Below, piece by piece: positions 27,009 through 38,523 of a DNA stretch of 64,000 bases; positions within the stretch are counted from its first letter, which is position 1; each line of letters opens with the position of its first letter. This stretch comes from Alitta virens (lineage: Eukaryota > Annelida > Polychaeta > Phyllodocida > Nereididae). The stretch is taken from contig OW028584.1 of the NCBI GenBank assembly GCA_932294295.1, forward strand, positions 30,551,231-30,615,230, given 5' to 3'. A program made the position numbers and the translations under genes. A model generated the notes under the pieces. That model was given only the letters and a program-made list of their open reading frames with translations, was not told where the DNA came from and did no database searches.

Positions 27009-30000
27009 TTAAGACAGCAAGAATGACAAGTCAGTGACAGTCGTTTTCAAGTGGTCCTTGCTGTCTTCGCTTGTATTTCCATTAGAGAAATCAGAAGCAT
27101 CCAAACTCTCCTCCTTGATAGACAGATTAGATGCGTCTGATCTCTGCCGTTGAAAATGAGGAACATAAGTGTTGCCATTCATGAGATCAGCAGACATGTT
27201 GTCTCCAGGGCCAACGTATCGTTTAGTGTCATTACTGTAGGGGTCGCCACTGAAACTGATCAGATCGCCCTCTGTGTTACGCTTCATATTCTGTTGATAA
27301 TGTGACTGATTCTGATTTGTTCCATTGTAATTTTGGAATACTCTATTATTCATCACTCCTCCGTTGAAGTAGTTTGCTGGGGTGTTGCCAGAGGGCGATG
27401 GTGCTGCATAGTTCCTGATTTCTTCACTAGAGGGCCAGACTGGGCTGTGCACATTGATGGGAGGAGAGGGACTTTCAGATTGCCGACCTAGATACGGAAG
27501 GGCACGACCTTGAAGCATGTCCTTGGCGATCTGACGGACCTCTTGAGCACTACCTGTGACTTTAATCTTACTCGGGTCCTCTCCTGATGCAATTGCTTGG
27601 TCCTCCAAATACCTCTGCAGCATCCATTTTGGTAAAATGCGACGTCTTGCATTTGTGAACCAGTAATTAATCTGACTAATGCTTAACCCTGTCTGGGCCA
27701 TCAACGTTTCCTTCTCAATCTCGTTAGGGTACGGATTGTGCTGGTGATTTTTCAACCATTCCAGCATCACTGCGACTGCCTGAAAAGTTAAAAAGGTCAT
27801 CAGTTATAAAATGCAGTTAAATAGATTTTTGTTCAAATACCATTAGTTTTACAATTTACAAGATTAAATGATTTTATTGACAAAATTCTTATTTATTTAA
27901 CCATCAAGGAGTTTAATTTAATTAGGCCTTTTCAAAGAATTACAAATAAAATAAAAATAACAGTGGTTTATTTTTCAATACTGAGTATAATATATAAGAT
28001 GAAAATGCCAGAAGCATCCAGCTTAAGGCGATGTTTACATGACCGCAGTGCAGTGGCCAATTAACAAGATTATATAGCGCGGAAGCCGACGTCTATGGCA
28101 CAACACCATCCACGGGATCCACAATCATAGCTTTTTTGCAACCCCCTACTTCTCTGGCTTCTCCTGCTTCTATCTTGCTTAACGTTTGGCCTTTTATCGA
28201 TCGGAAAACACGTACGGAATCAGTATGAACTACACAAAACAATGGACTGCCGCTCTGTTACGTAAGATCACTTTTAAAAGGTCAGAGTCGGGTGACACTC
28301 CTCGACGTTGGCCACGACGCTTGAAAACTTGCTTGTCTGCCTTCTCATACACATATCTCGCTTATTATTGGTCTATTTTCGATCCGAAAACCCGTACGGA
28401 ATCAGTATTAACTAAAATAAATGATGAGATTATTAATTGTTATGTATGTAGCCTCTCGGTGACATAAGATTACTTCTAAGCTGTGAATCAACGGCGCTGA
28501 TTATGACGTTTGCCTTGGCGTTCGAGAATCTCGCATGAAAAAACACTCTTTGCACACGCGTGAGATTGGCATTTTGCTGAAATGTTCAATAATAGTGCGT
28601 TACGTGACCTCCTGCCAGCTTGATCATATATCCTACAGCCTCTGGGCTCTCGGCTATAAACTTGGGACTTCCCAGAATTACATAACATGGTTAGAAATCC
28701 AGAAAACATGTCAACAAACATGTGCAATTGAACAGAGTGCAGTATTAATATGAAAAAACATTTAATTACTATGTTAGTGGAGCAGGTTGAGCTTTGGCGA
28801 GGAGTTTGTAGACAAGATCCCAGGTCTGAAAAACAAGCAAATGATAAATTTGTCAAAGAACTTATTACATTACTGCTAATTATACTAGTGTGAAAGCAAT
28901 ATTACTTATAAGGTACGAATGAGATCAAAAGGGAGCATTAAGAAATCAATGTTCAACTTAAATTACGGAATAAATTATTTAACAGAATGCATCACTTCAA
29001 TGACAAGAAGTTTAAAACTATTTGTTGTTTAAATTACCACACATAACCTGTACTTTATCTTATAAGAAAAGAGCCATCCAGTAGACATTTAAAAATAACT
29101 GACGCAAACTTAAGTTTCACGGTTTTGAGGTGCTAGGGCTCCAAAATGACCCAGTGAAACATGGTTAGGTGATGTGTTAGTTGTAAACGTGTGCTCCGAA
29201 CAGTAACATGGTGTTAAACCTTAACAACTATTAAATACAAGAATATCATACCTCTTTCGGCAACACTTGTTTCTTAGAAGAGGCACTGCTGATGTCCGAT
29301 CTCTGACCAGGAGTATCTGGCCGTAGGTCCTCTTCACTACCTGACTGGATGTCGCTGTAATTGCCGTAGCCAGGCAATGCTGACATCTGTTGGCCAGTGG
29401 GTAATTGGGTCATTGAACCAGTTTTATGTGCAGCAGGGTTGGGGTAAAATGAAGGAGGTTGAGGGTGATTGGGGTTATATTGGCCACCCATAGGCGGCTG
29501 TTGGCCACTGTGTGGGGTTAAAGTCTGACCTTGGGATAACGACCTTTGTTGAGGACCTAAAGGTCGTGATTCAGGGAAACCACCCATTTCAGAGTAACTC
29601 CCACTGGAAGGGGGACGGGGCATGGACATGGACACGTGTCGAGGCAAATCGGGCGAGGACTGAGGACGATATACCCCACCCTGCCCAGGTCCGCTGTGTC
29701 CAATTCTATTTTGTACCCCATATTGGCCAGGTAAGCAAGTCATACTTTTAGACAACATTCCCTGTTGAGCTAAATTTGGCTGGTCCAAGTTGGGAGTGTA
29801 TAGTTCCGGTTGGGGTGTGTGGGGTTGCAAGCGTTGTTGAGGATGTTGTGGCTGATTCTGATGCTGTTGTTGTTGCTGTTGATAATGCATGCCATGCTGT
29901 GGCATTTGCTGTTGATTCTGGTATGGCCCGGCCATACTCTGTTGTTGTGGTGGCTGAGACTGATGGCCAGAATGGTGGTACCCAGGCATTTGTCCTTTGT

Positions 30001-33000
30001 TGGACATTTGTCCTGGGTGCTGTGGTAACTGTCCTGGGCTAGGGTGCATTTGTCCTGCATGGGGCATCTGTCCTGGATTGGACATTTGTCGTTGCATGTG
30101 CATTGGTCCCGGAGACATTTGTCTGTTTCCTGGTAACATTTGTCCTGGGTTTTGAGCATGCCCTTGCACAGACATTTGTCCTGGACCATTAATTTGTCCA
30201 GGAGTTTGTCTCATTTGTCCTTGCATTTGCATGTGGGTCTGAGGGGTCTGTCCTGGTACAGGATGACCAGGTGTCATTTGGCCTTGCACGTGGGGGTATT
30301 GGGGCGTTCTTTGTACTCGTTGCTGTTGCAGCTGTTGCTGCTGTTGATACATGCCTGGATGCGATCCTTGTCTTTGCAGGGTAGGGGTTGACGGAGGGTA
30401 GTTAGACTGATAACTTTGCATCGCGGGGGGTGGCGTCTCATACCCTGGATGCCTCTGTTGCGGATGCTGCTGCGGCTGCTGTTGTGGCTGCTGTTGCGGC
30501 TGTTGTTTCACCGCTTGATTCTGGAAGTTAAAGTTAGTTGGAACTGCTGTTTGATTCGGCTGGAATACACCAGGGCTCTGAGGAGGCTGATTAACGCCCC
30601 CTTGTGGATAACGATGGCCTACAGGGTGACCCATTCCAGAGTAATGCCGTCGAGCAGGATGACCCCTATTATCTGCGCCTGGATTTGTTCCTGGCTTGAA
30701 CTGACCCATGTGACCTTGAGGGGTCAGCATGTTTCCGGGCCCTTGTGAGTTTCCAACTTGCTGACCAGTCATTACTCCATTCATCTCCTGTTTTATGCCA
30801 CCAAACCCAACCTGGAAAATAAACAGTCAAAAGATTAATGGACATTTCTACAATTATCTACTGTCGAACATTACAATGAAAACCTCCAATGGGAACAACT
30901 GAAGTTATCATAATGTTGAGATGGCTATAAGTAACCCACAGGTTTGAGCTTCAATAATCATGTTCACCAATAACACGGTGCACAATAAAAGATTGGCCGA
31001 GAGATTTCGCAGTTCTGTTAACATACCTGAGAGGAGGCAGTATTTTTCACAGCTCTGTCAAATCGATCACAAAATTCTTCTATGGCACTGTTCGACTTCG
31101 GAGCCGTGTCTCCTTCCTGTTTGCGTCTGTCTGATATTTTCTCTGTGAAATAAATGAAATTTTTTAACTTTAAAACATCAACTAACGTCACAGACAACCA
31201 TTTTCACTAGGTCAGTGACAATACATCAGAACAGCTTCATATCAGAATCCTTAAAATGATTAAAGACTTTTATATTACAGACTGAGAAATTTAAATGCAT
31301 CGCTGATATTTTGAATCTTTGAAAGCTAACAAATTCTGCCAAACACCTGTGGCAAAAGAAAGCTGACACTAGTACTCTCAGTGATCATGAAGACAATTTC
31401 TTTTTTAAATTAAATATTAGATCATTTCATTTTCGATTTCAGACTTATCTCAAATGCCCTGGCCTGCTTTTTCTTTCAAGGCATTTGACAAAAGTAGGGC
31501 AGGTGAAATGCCCATTTTTCGCCTTTTTACCATTAAATCCAAGCAAAGGAATAAGAAACAATCCCAACTTTTCCAAAGAAAGTTATCAGAAACAAACTAT
31601 ATTTGCCCAAACAGCATATGAGCCATTTTCCTTACCTATCAGTGACTTGTGAGCATATCTAAGTGCATCCATAAATACACTCTCCACAGCCTGATTAGTG
31701 CGAGGCATGGACGCCAAACTGGGATTTCGATGGACGTAATTCTGGACAAGTCGATCGAAGTCTGTGGGTAAATTGGCTATCAGGGCAAATGGGAATGTTG
31801 GCGTGTAGAAATTCATGTCGGCAATTATCAAGTCACGCAGAAGAGGAAAGAAAGGATGAGATCGGAAGGCACTGGAACGGTCAGTGATTAAATGTTTCAT
31901 CAGACCCTGGAAATTAAGACAGAGGAATACATTATATATAAAAATGGCAATGTAACTCAGCAATCAGACATTCATCATGTTTACTGATGATCAACAGTGT
32001 AAACTGGTAAAGAAATAAGAGAATCTAGTTGTCCCGAACAGAATTAGTCAACCATCAGTTACATTTTCATATGCTGTGATTTGGGGTTTTTCACATTAAT
32101 GTAAAGTGCATGGGGTTTTGTAAGGTTGTAATCGATATATGAATCGAAAAATGCTGATATTTTTTTGCGGGATTTTGCGATAATGCAATGTCGAAAATGG
32201 AATACTGATATCGATATCGATAGAAAAATTAATATCAATGACAACCCTCGAGTTTTGTAACTATTTCCAAAGGGACAAATGACCCAAAGCCCATTATTTT
32301 TATCACTGATAACAATTATTTCACAACATCGAGTTCCCAGCTTTGAAGTTAATAAAGATGGCAACTTTTTTAGCTATAATTATATATTTTTAATTATACC
32401 AACCTGATGAGATGGAAATAGACTCGGATCAAAAGGGGGTTCCTCTTCTTCCTCCTCTCCTCCACCAGGGGGCGCCAAGTTCCGTGTTGGACTCAGCATG
32501 TCGGGAGTGTAACTCACTCGTAACTTTTTGGGACTAGAAGGCTGACTTCCGGTTTTCAATTTCGGTTGGTAAATATTCTGCGAAACTTCAGGTGGTCTGT
32601 TTTGGTCCCACGAGTCCGGACGTGGCGTTAACTGCGCTTCAGAAGGTCGTTTGCCGTAGGCATTGAAATCGTGAGGCCGTGCTTCTGAATTTGGCACGGC
32701 AAATGTTACATTTTTACCCCCTCTGCCTGGATGGGCATGCGACATGTACTGAGCATTGTGAGGGTTAATGATACCAGGTCCTTTCGGCAATGGTGTCGAG
32801 TGGCCCTGGGGCATCATACCCACGTGAGAGTCTGTAATTGTACCCGATGTTGAGTTGACACTTGAAGTTAAGAATTCCTCCACTTTATCAGTAGCAGACA
32901 TGGGAGGGGTGTCTCCCGTGTTAGTCAGATCAGAGTTACTTCCATAATGGCTCCCCGTATACATGCTACCAGACCCTACAGAGTAATAACCCTGGTCAAA

Positions 33001-36000
33001 AGGAGATTCTAAATTCCTGCCACGTCTTTGCATGCTTGGGACACCCGTCAAGACGAATTGTTTTGTGCCGTTAGGACCAGCATGGACGTATTGGTCTGTT
33101 GCTGACCCTGCAGGAACAACACCAGATATACAGACTGATGGTCTTATCGGTGCTGCTGAAGCTGCATGCACAATTTGACCAGGTTCTGGAAAATTTTTGC
33201 TTGGAGATGGAGGGATCTCCGTCACACTTTGGTTGCTAGGAGGATTATGGTAACTGCGTACACTTTGGTTGCTAGGCGGTCCCATCATTCCACTTCTGTT
33301 ACTAGGCGGTCCACCTACAGGTCCAATACCAGGTGAACCAACACTATACTGACCAACGCTAGGTGAACCAACACTATGTTGACCAACGCTAGGTGGTCCA
33401 ACACTAGGTGGTCCAACACTTGGTGGCCCAACGCTAGGTGGTCCCACGCTAGGTGTACCAACGCTAGGTGGTCCCACGCTAGGTGGTCCAACACTAGGTG
33501 GTCCAACGCTAGGTGGTCCCACGCTAGGTGGTCCAACGCTAGGCGGACCAACACTGGGCGGACCAACACTGGGTGGTCCACCAGTCCCAGAGTAACTCAC
33601 AGCAGGAGAAGGAACACTTCTACCGACAGACGGAGACTGTGGGTATGGACTATTTGGTTTCTGAATCTTCCTGTCTAGCTCAGCGTTTCTTAATCCTGCA
33701 TGAGCAGATTGATCTTTTGATGTTGTTACAGTCATGTGAGTGTCTTCATTACCACTTCTACGAGCGGAATAATTGATTAAATTCCCGTCGTCATTACTAC
33801 TGGACCCCCTACTGTCCTCATCTGTGGAGGGAATATTCGGTGATACTTGTGCACTTGGCGCAGCGCTACACACTTGTGATACAGATTCACCTGGATCTAG
33901 AGTTGCCATAGCATTCACAGTTCCATGTGCTTTATGGAAAGCAGCAGCAGCATTAGTTGAATTCTCCTGTTGTTGCTGAATCTGACCAAAGGGAATGACT
34001 TGATCAAGGACATCTCCATCGCTTCCGTAACTCTCACGTTTGTCCGTGAACATGTTCGTATCAAAGTCATAAAAATCCAAGTCCATGGCATCCTTGATTC
34101 CGATGTCCGAACAAATTTCCTACAAAAATAAAACACGACTTATAAATAAAATATTGACATGATTTCTGGTGGCACTCCAAATCATTATGAAGCTAATACC
34201 CATCAGTTCTCAAGTCACCGTCAGCAACGATTAGAATATATGCCAGTCTTACGACAATTTTTAAGGAAGCTTTGTTTACTGGATCCATCTTCAGAGCAAC
34301 ATTTGGAGACAGGCTCCAAATCAGATAAGGCATGTTGATGTTGTTAATTTGCTGTTAGGGTGCTCACTTATACCCCTTTTCATACATGTTTAAATTCAAT
34401 TATGGCATTACCCCCAGACGACTCAAAGCTATGTTCATATCCCCCTACACCGCAAAATGGCAAGACAGTCACTTTATTTGCTCATCATAATGACTTTACA
34501 TATCTTCGACCTGTTATTTCACCCTCTCCTTAAATATTGTATTATTTCATCTAACTGATTATTGTCTTCAAATTGTGTTCTGTGTATACATGCAGTTTCC
34601 TTGCTAGGTTAGCACTAGCTAGGGCTCTGTATCGTTTGATTCAAACAATACAATATGCATCATCGATACACTCATTCGATACACGATACGTATCGGCGAT
34701 ACATATTCATAGTAAGATTTTTATATTCCCAGCTGCGTTTTTACTAAATATTTTGCCTATAAGGTAAACAAATTTATTATTCAAATAGGACGTTTAGGGA
34801 ATCGGACATTTCAGGTTTGGACATTTTGGTTGTCAGACGTTTTGACTTGATACGGCTCCAAGCAAGCTAATCACTGATTGGCTGTTACATTTTGGGACTA
34901 CTCATTTCGCCCAATCACAGCGCATAACACAAAGTAATCAAAATGGCGGTTGTCACTGATAATCACGACGATCTTAGCTACGTTTTGAAAGGAAATTGGT
35001 TTATATTTTGCAACTTAGGGACAGAATAACTATATTCTATGGTTTACTGATATGATACCGAAAATCACACGTCGTATATACCGGTTCTTTTATCGATTGC
35101 TTGTTACCGGTGTGACCGATAATCACCGAACCGGTGTAGAGCCCTAGCGCTAGCCTTTAGTGATGTTTCGCCACTTTTGAATTTTAGTGATATTTGGTTT
35201 TGCATGTGAATTTAATTTCGCCATTTACTTAGTCTGTTCGCCAGTGGCGCTAGGTTGACACGAACCCAGCCTTGAAAACTGCTGGTTTCAGTTGACGGTA
35301 ATCTGATGATACAGCTTCACTCGACTTATTATTTCCCCACCGAGTGCAAGTGGATTTAATTGACATTTCACAATTATTTCGTAACCCAGTTCAAAGTTTT
35401 TTTCAGTAGGAAATAATCATGATAATTTGAGACGTTTATGTGTCACTAATAACATTGATGAAACTCCATGCAATTACTGCATTTATACCAATTAACTACC
35501 ACAGTTCATTTGCTTTCTATTTTTAGTCTTATTAATTACATCCTAACAACCTCGACAATTATAATAAGCATTTAAACTCATTTCATTGACCACAAAATGT
35601 CTAATTTCGTTATTTAATGCAATGTAAATACAATACTTTAGTTTGCACTCATGAAACTAATTAAAACTACTAATGAGTAGCAAAAAAAAACACTGCCAAC
35701 TTCTTAATTGTTCTGTGGCTGACAGATTGACACAGGTCTGTCACTAAACGACTTAACATGAAAACTAAGTTTCTGCAACATATAATGAGTAAATTTAAAC
35801 TGTCACTCTGACTTGGATACAATGTATACTTGGATACAATGTATACTTGGATACAATGTAACAAACTGCGCAGCTACTGTGACTCAAGACTCTTTATTTG
35901 CTCTATTGTGAAAACTGAGGACAAAGGAAAAGGAGGGACATTATAAGACAGCAGAAGGTGTCGTTAGCGAGTTCCAGGGGTCATTATTACTTTTATCAAG

Positions 36001-38523
36001 GAAATCAAAGGAAACTTATTTTAAGACCTGAGGACTGAGATCGCTGAGAATAATAATTGATCTGGAAATTTTCAGCTGACGTTTGTCCAGTATTCTGGTT
36101 GATGCAACAACACTAAAAACTCCATGTTGAAACAATTGAAAAAGCAGGATTTTATGTTAGGCCTGTGTCGAGCAAGCAAATTTTCGAGTATCGCTTAAGG
36201 TTACCCCAGCTAAATATAGAATTACAACATGTATTTGATGAATTTAATAATATAATAATAACTATCTGTCATAAGGCTATCATACATGCTCCCCCAAAAG
36301 ATATTCACTCATTCATTAATGCTCCCTTACCCATCTATAAAATTTTTTGCAAAAGTATAACAATTCTAGGAAATTTCCATAAGCACTTTTGAGCATGGGA
36401 CTGCTGCAGAGAGTCCTTGCTAATTTCTTCTTGAGTGAAGGCTGGTTCCAAATGAGACTTTACAACATATATAATTCTTCGATTTTGTGGGGAACAGACA
36501 ATTATATTATAATGAAATAAACCATTCAACTTTACTTTGGACTCCACCGACCTTTAACTTTAACTGGAGTGTACTAGAGCTTTAGATCCTAGACCTCACT
36601 GCCAAGATAATTAACCTAACTAGCCACATCATTAAAGAAGAGAAGCTTTAGTGCAACATATCCTTGAATTCCATCTGTTTCTGTTAATACGCTGATGTCC
36701 TTTGGTTTACATTCTTCCCGCCATTTCCGAGAAATCACGTGCGTTGTTGCAAATTAGGTCAAGGGAGAATTGCTGAGCTTTCTGTCACCGAAGTTGGCAA
36801 AGAGGAATTTTATGTCAGGAAAACTTGAATTGCTTGAGTATTGGTCGATTTAGAAGCCTCAAGTATTGATTTTGTCAGTAACCTATGATACACTACCTCA
36901 TTTGATGTTATCAATTTCTGAGAGACCTACAAATCATACCATAAATTTGGGCAACAGAGCCTCCTACACGCTATAATAAAACCTAATAACTTTATGGTTC
37001 AGAGCCTTGAAAATCATGAGTGATGAGGTTGGGCAGCCCATCCTCATCACGAGTGAAGTCCAAGCTCTGAACCACACAGTTATTAGGTTTTATATCCCGC
37101 AATAACTCCTCTATTTCAATTTTTTTGTGGGAACTATTTTGCTGCATTGAGTAGGGATCTTTTGTTTGTCTATCTGTTCTGCCTCACTCTGAATTGTTGC
37201 CATGGTGATGACGTCACCATTTCAAAACATTTAAGCAAGCAGAAAGTCAACAAACTGAAGCATTGTTGGCTTCAAAAGACTTTCTGAAGCTTCTCCCTTG
37301 CCAAAATTGCATTCATATTGAAAGAATATAAAATTAAATAGGGTTTCTTGTGCCAGGCAAAGCTAATTTGTTTAATTTATGGGTTTTGCGAAAAGTTATC
37401 TAGTTCTACTGATGACGTTCATGACGTTCACTGAGTCTAAATGCTGCCCTGTCATTGGTCAGGCTGTTATCCATATAAGGGATAATTTATGTTATGAGGT
37501 TCACATCAATGAACATCATAGTGTGAACCTCATGGTTTTTCTATGAGGTTCACACTCTATTGCGGGATATTAAGCTATACTGTTTGCATTCTGGCATTTT
37601 ATAAAGTAATAAAAAGTTAATGATATGACGTAGATCCTATGATAACATTATTGACTCAAGTATGTACATGTACATACAGAAGCAATTTTCAAATACCAAA
37701 TTGAATCATGTTTACACCACTGATATTGTTTTTCCAGGCAAAGAAATTAAGAAAGCATACCTGTAGCAGATCATTCTGGATTCGATCATTGTTGTAATCA
37801 AACTTCGGCATTTTTGGAGAGTCAGGAGGGGAGTCATTTTCTGGATAACCCCCATAATTTGGCGGAGGGCTTGCAGGGGCCTCCCGTGATTGCCCTCGGT
37901 AATGCATGGCCTGAAAAAATGACATGAAACACTTCAATAAAATTTTTAGAATTAAACATTTTATAAGACTGACAATGATAGCAATCAGATAAACAATTCA
38001 CAACAGCAAAGTTGCGAGCGATAATGACCGCCAGGGGAGGATTGAAACTTTCTGACAGATTGTAGATAAAGGACGTATCTATAGTTCTCTTGATTCAGAA
38101 TGTTTTGAATCAGTCTCTGGAAGTCGTTATCATCATCTGCAACTTGCAGCGCACAGTAATTTAAGGCATTACCAAAACATGGACAGACCAATCATCAAAT
38201 TTATATATAAATAGTCGAATTATCACCACTTGACTACATGGAGAGGCTGCGGAAAAAAACTATCTAACATGACTCGAAACGTTAAATTTCAACCAGATTC
38301 CTAAATCACGAGTTGATAACTTATACTGTCCCAATGTTGCTTAGCAATAAACATCCAAATCTTACAATCATAATTTACTCACATTAGAAACCTTGGGCGG
38401 TTTGTTGTTGTTGTCTAAGTTGAGGTGCATTTTGGGACGGTACGCCATTGTGTTGTTGTCGTGATGGTTGCCAAGCAACCCCTTGTCAAAGGCCACACTA
38501 CTTCTTGTCAGAATTTCTGTCAT
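27009..38523 (-). CDS. Very large TALE-class homeodomain protein with MEINOX-like domain (1574 aa)
   Basis: Putative DNA-binding transcription factor. Seven coding exons with AG/GT borders: 38523-38383, 37910-37761, 34119-32404, 31906-31636, 31142-31027, 30811-29252, 27779-27009. They total 4725 bases with all phases consistent. The start ATG at 38521-38523 ([10 protein letters not shown]) follows a splice acceptor at 38533, so a 5' non-coding exon exists. Order: N-terminal low-complexity part; 17 GPPSV-type pentapeptides at about residues 277-361; a MEINOX-like module at about 670-798 ([11 protein letters not shown], then [42 protein letters not shown]), recalling the bipartite MEIS/PKNOX N-domain; a Q/P/M-rich region at about 799-1300; a homeodomain at about 1308-1370 with the TALE hallmark NPYPNE between helices 1 and 2 and [11 protein letters not shown] in helix 3. 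The homeodomain is split by an intron after LPKE. LPKE, ARRRxLP and the following GEDPSK most resemble TGIF, while the N-module resembles MEIS/PKNOX. No family I know has this length or combination. Confidence 0.88.
28199..28421. repeat. Diverged direct repeat, offset 182 bp
   Basis: GAAAACACGTACGGAATCAG (from 28203) recurs as GAAAACCCGTACGGAATCAG (from 28385), with similar flanks including AACTA and CTTATTATTGG/GGCCTTTTATCGATC. It lies in the intron that splits the homeodomain. Confidence 0.65.
28769..28825 (-). CDS. Candidate alternative terminal exon (homeodomain-less isoform)
   Basis: On the minus strand, a pyrimidine-rich tract and CAG acceptor precede 28825. Spliced in phase 0 to the donor at 29252, the exon reads 18 codons ([18 protein letters not shown]) and stops at TAG 28769-28771. 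An ATTAAA poly(A)-signal variant follows at 28761-28766. Use of this exon would end the protein at about residue 1336, before helix 1 of the homeodomain. No transcript evidence is available here, and the main isoform skips it. Confidence 0.3.
   Translation of the reverse strand, partial: TWDLVYKLLAKAQPAPLT
33328..33582 (-). repeat. Coding 15-bp minisatellite (GPPSV pentapeptide, 17 units)
   Basis: Within the third coding exon of the TALE gene. The unit CCACCTAGCGTTGGA and variants repeat in frame: 8 GPPSV, 1 GTPSV, 4 GPPSV, then [15 protein letters not shown] and GSPGI. Central units are near-identical and the last four diverge, the usual pattern of an expanding array. Open frames in other phases across it are artefacts. 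Confidence 0.92.
34620..35146. mobile_element. hAT-like MITE, 527 bp
   Basis: The ends are TAGGGCTCTG and AGAGCCCTA (inverted). They are flanked by GCACTAGC (34612-34619) and GCGCTAGC (35147-35154), an 8-bp target duplication with one change. The interior has repeated CGATAC/GTATCG words and ACCGGT near the right end, as in the copy at 55150-55549. It lies in the second coding intron of the TALE gene. No ORF. Confidence 0.75.
35811..35860. repeat. Three tandem 17-bp units
   Basis: ACTTGGATACAATGTAT is repeated three times, the last copy one base short, in the TALE gene intron. Confidence 0.9.
36976..37093. repeat. Imperfect palindrome (hairpin) beside a Harbinger-like MITE
   Basis: The arm AAAACCTAATAACTTTATGG... 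at 36978-37005 is the complement of 37065-37092 with three differences. A second inner arm pair (GTGATGAGG / CCTCATCAC) sits inside, so nearly the whole 118 bp can fold. Confidence 0.7.
37094..37569. mobile_element. Harbinger-like MITE with TTA target duplication
   Basis: Terminal inverted repeats TATCCCGCAATA and TATTGCGGGATA are flanked by TTA on both sides (37091-37093 and 37570-37572), as for PIF/Harbinger elements. An inner hairpin GTGTGAACCTCAT (37521-37533) / ATGAGGTTCACAC (37543-37555) lies near the right end. No ORF. Confidence 0.65.

Noticed and set aside
28488..28856. 122-codon open frame in the homeodomain-splitting intron
   Set aside because: Only its 57-bp part at 28769-28825 has exon-like borders, and in a different reading phase; the long frame is chance.
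29770..30748. Several open frames in both strands across the Q/M/P-rich exon
   Set aside because: Out-of-frame readings of repetitive codons in the TALE exon; no own start or splice context.
33315..33678. Open frames rich in Leu-Asp-His or Trp-Ser-Asn repeats
   Set aside because: Other frames of the 15-bp GPPSV minisatellite.
37985..38191. Open frame with [19 protein letters not shown] on the minus strand between TALE exons 1 and 2
   Set aside because: No acceptor gives the phase 0 needed between exons 38383 and 37910, and no good donor follows. Skipping it gives a fully consistent gene.
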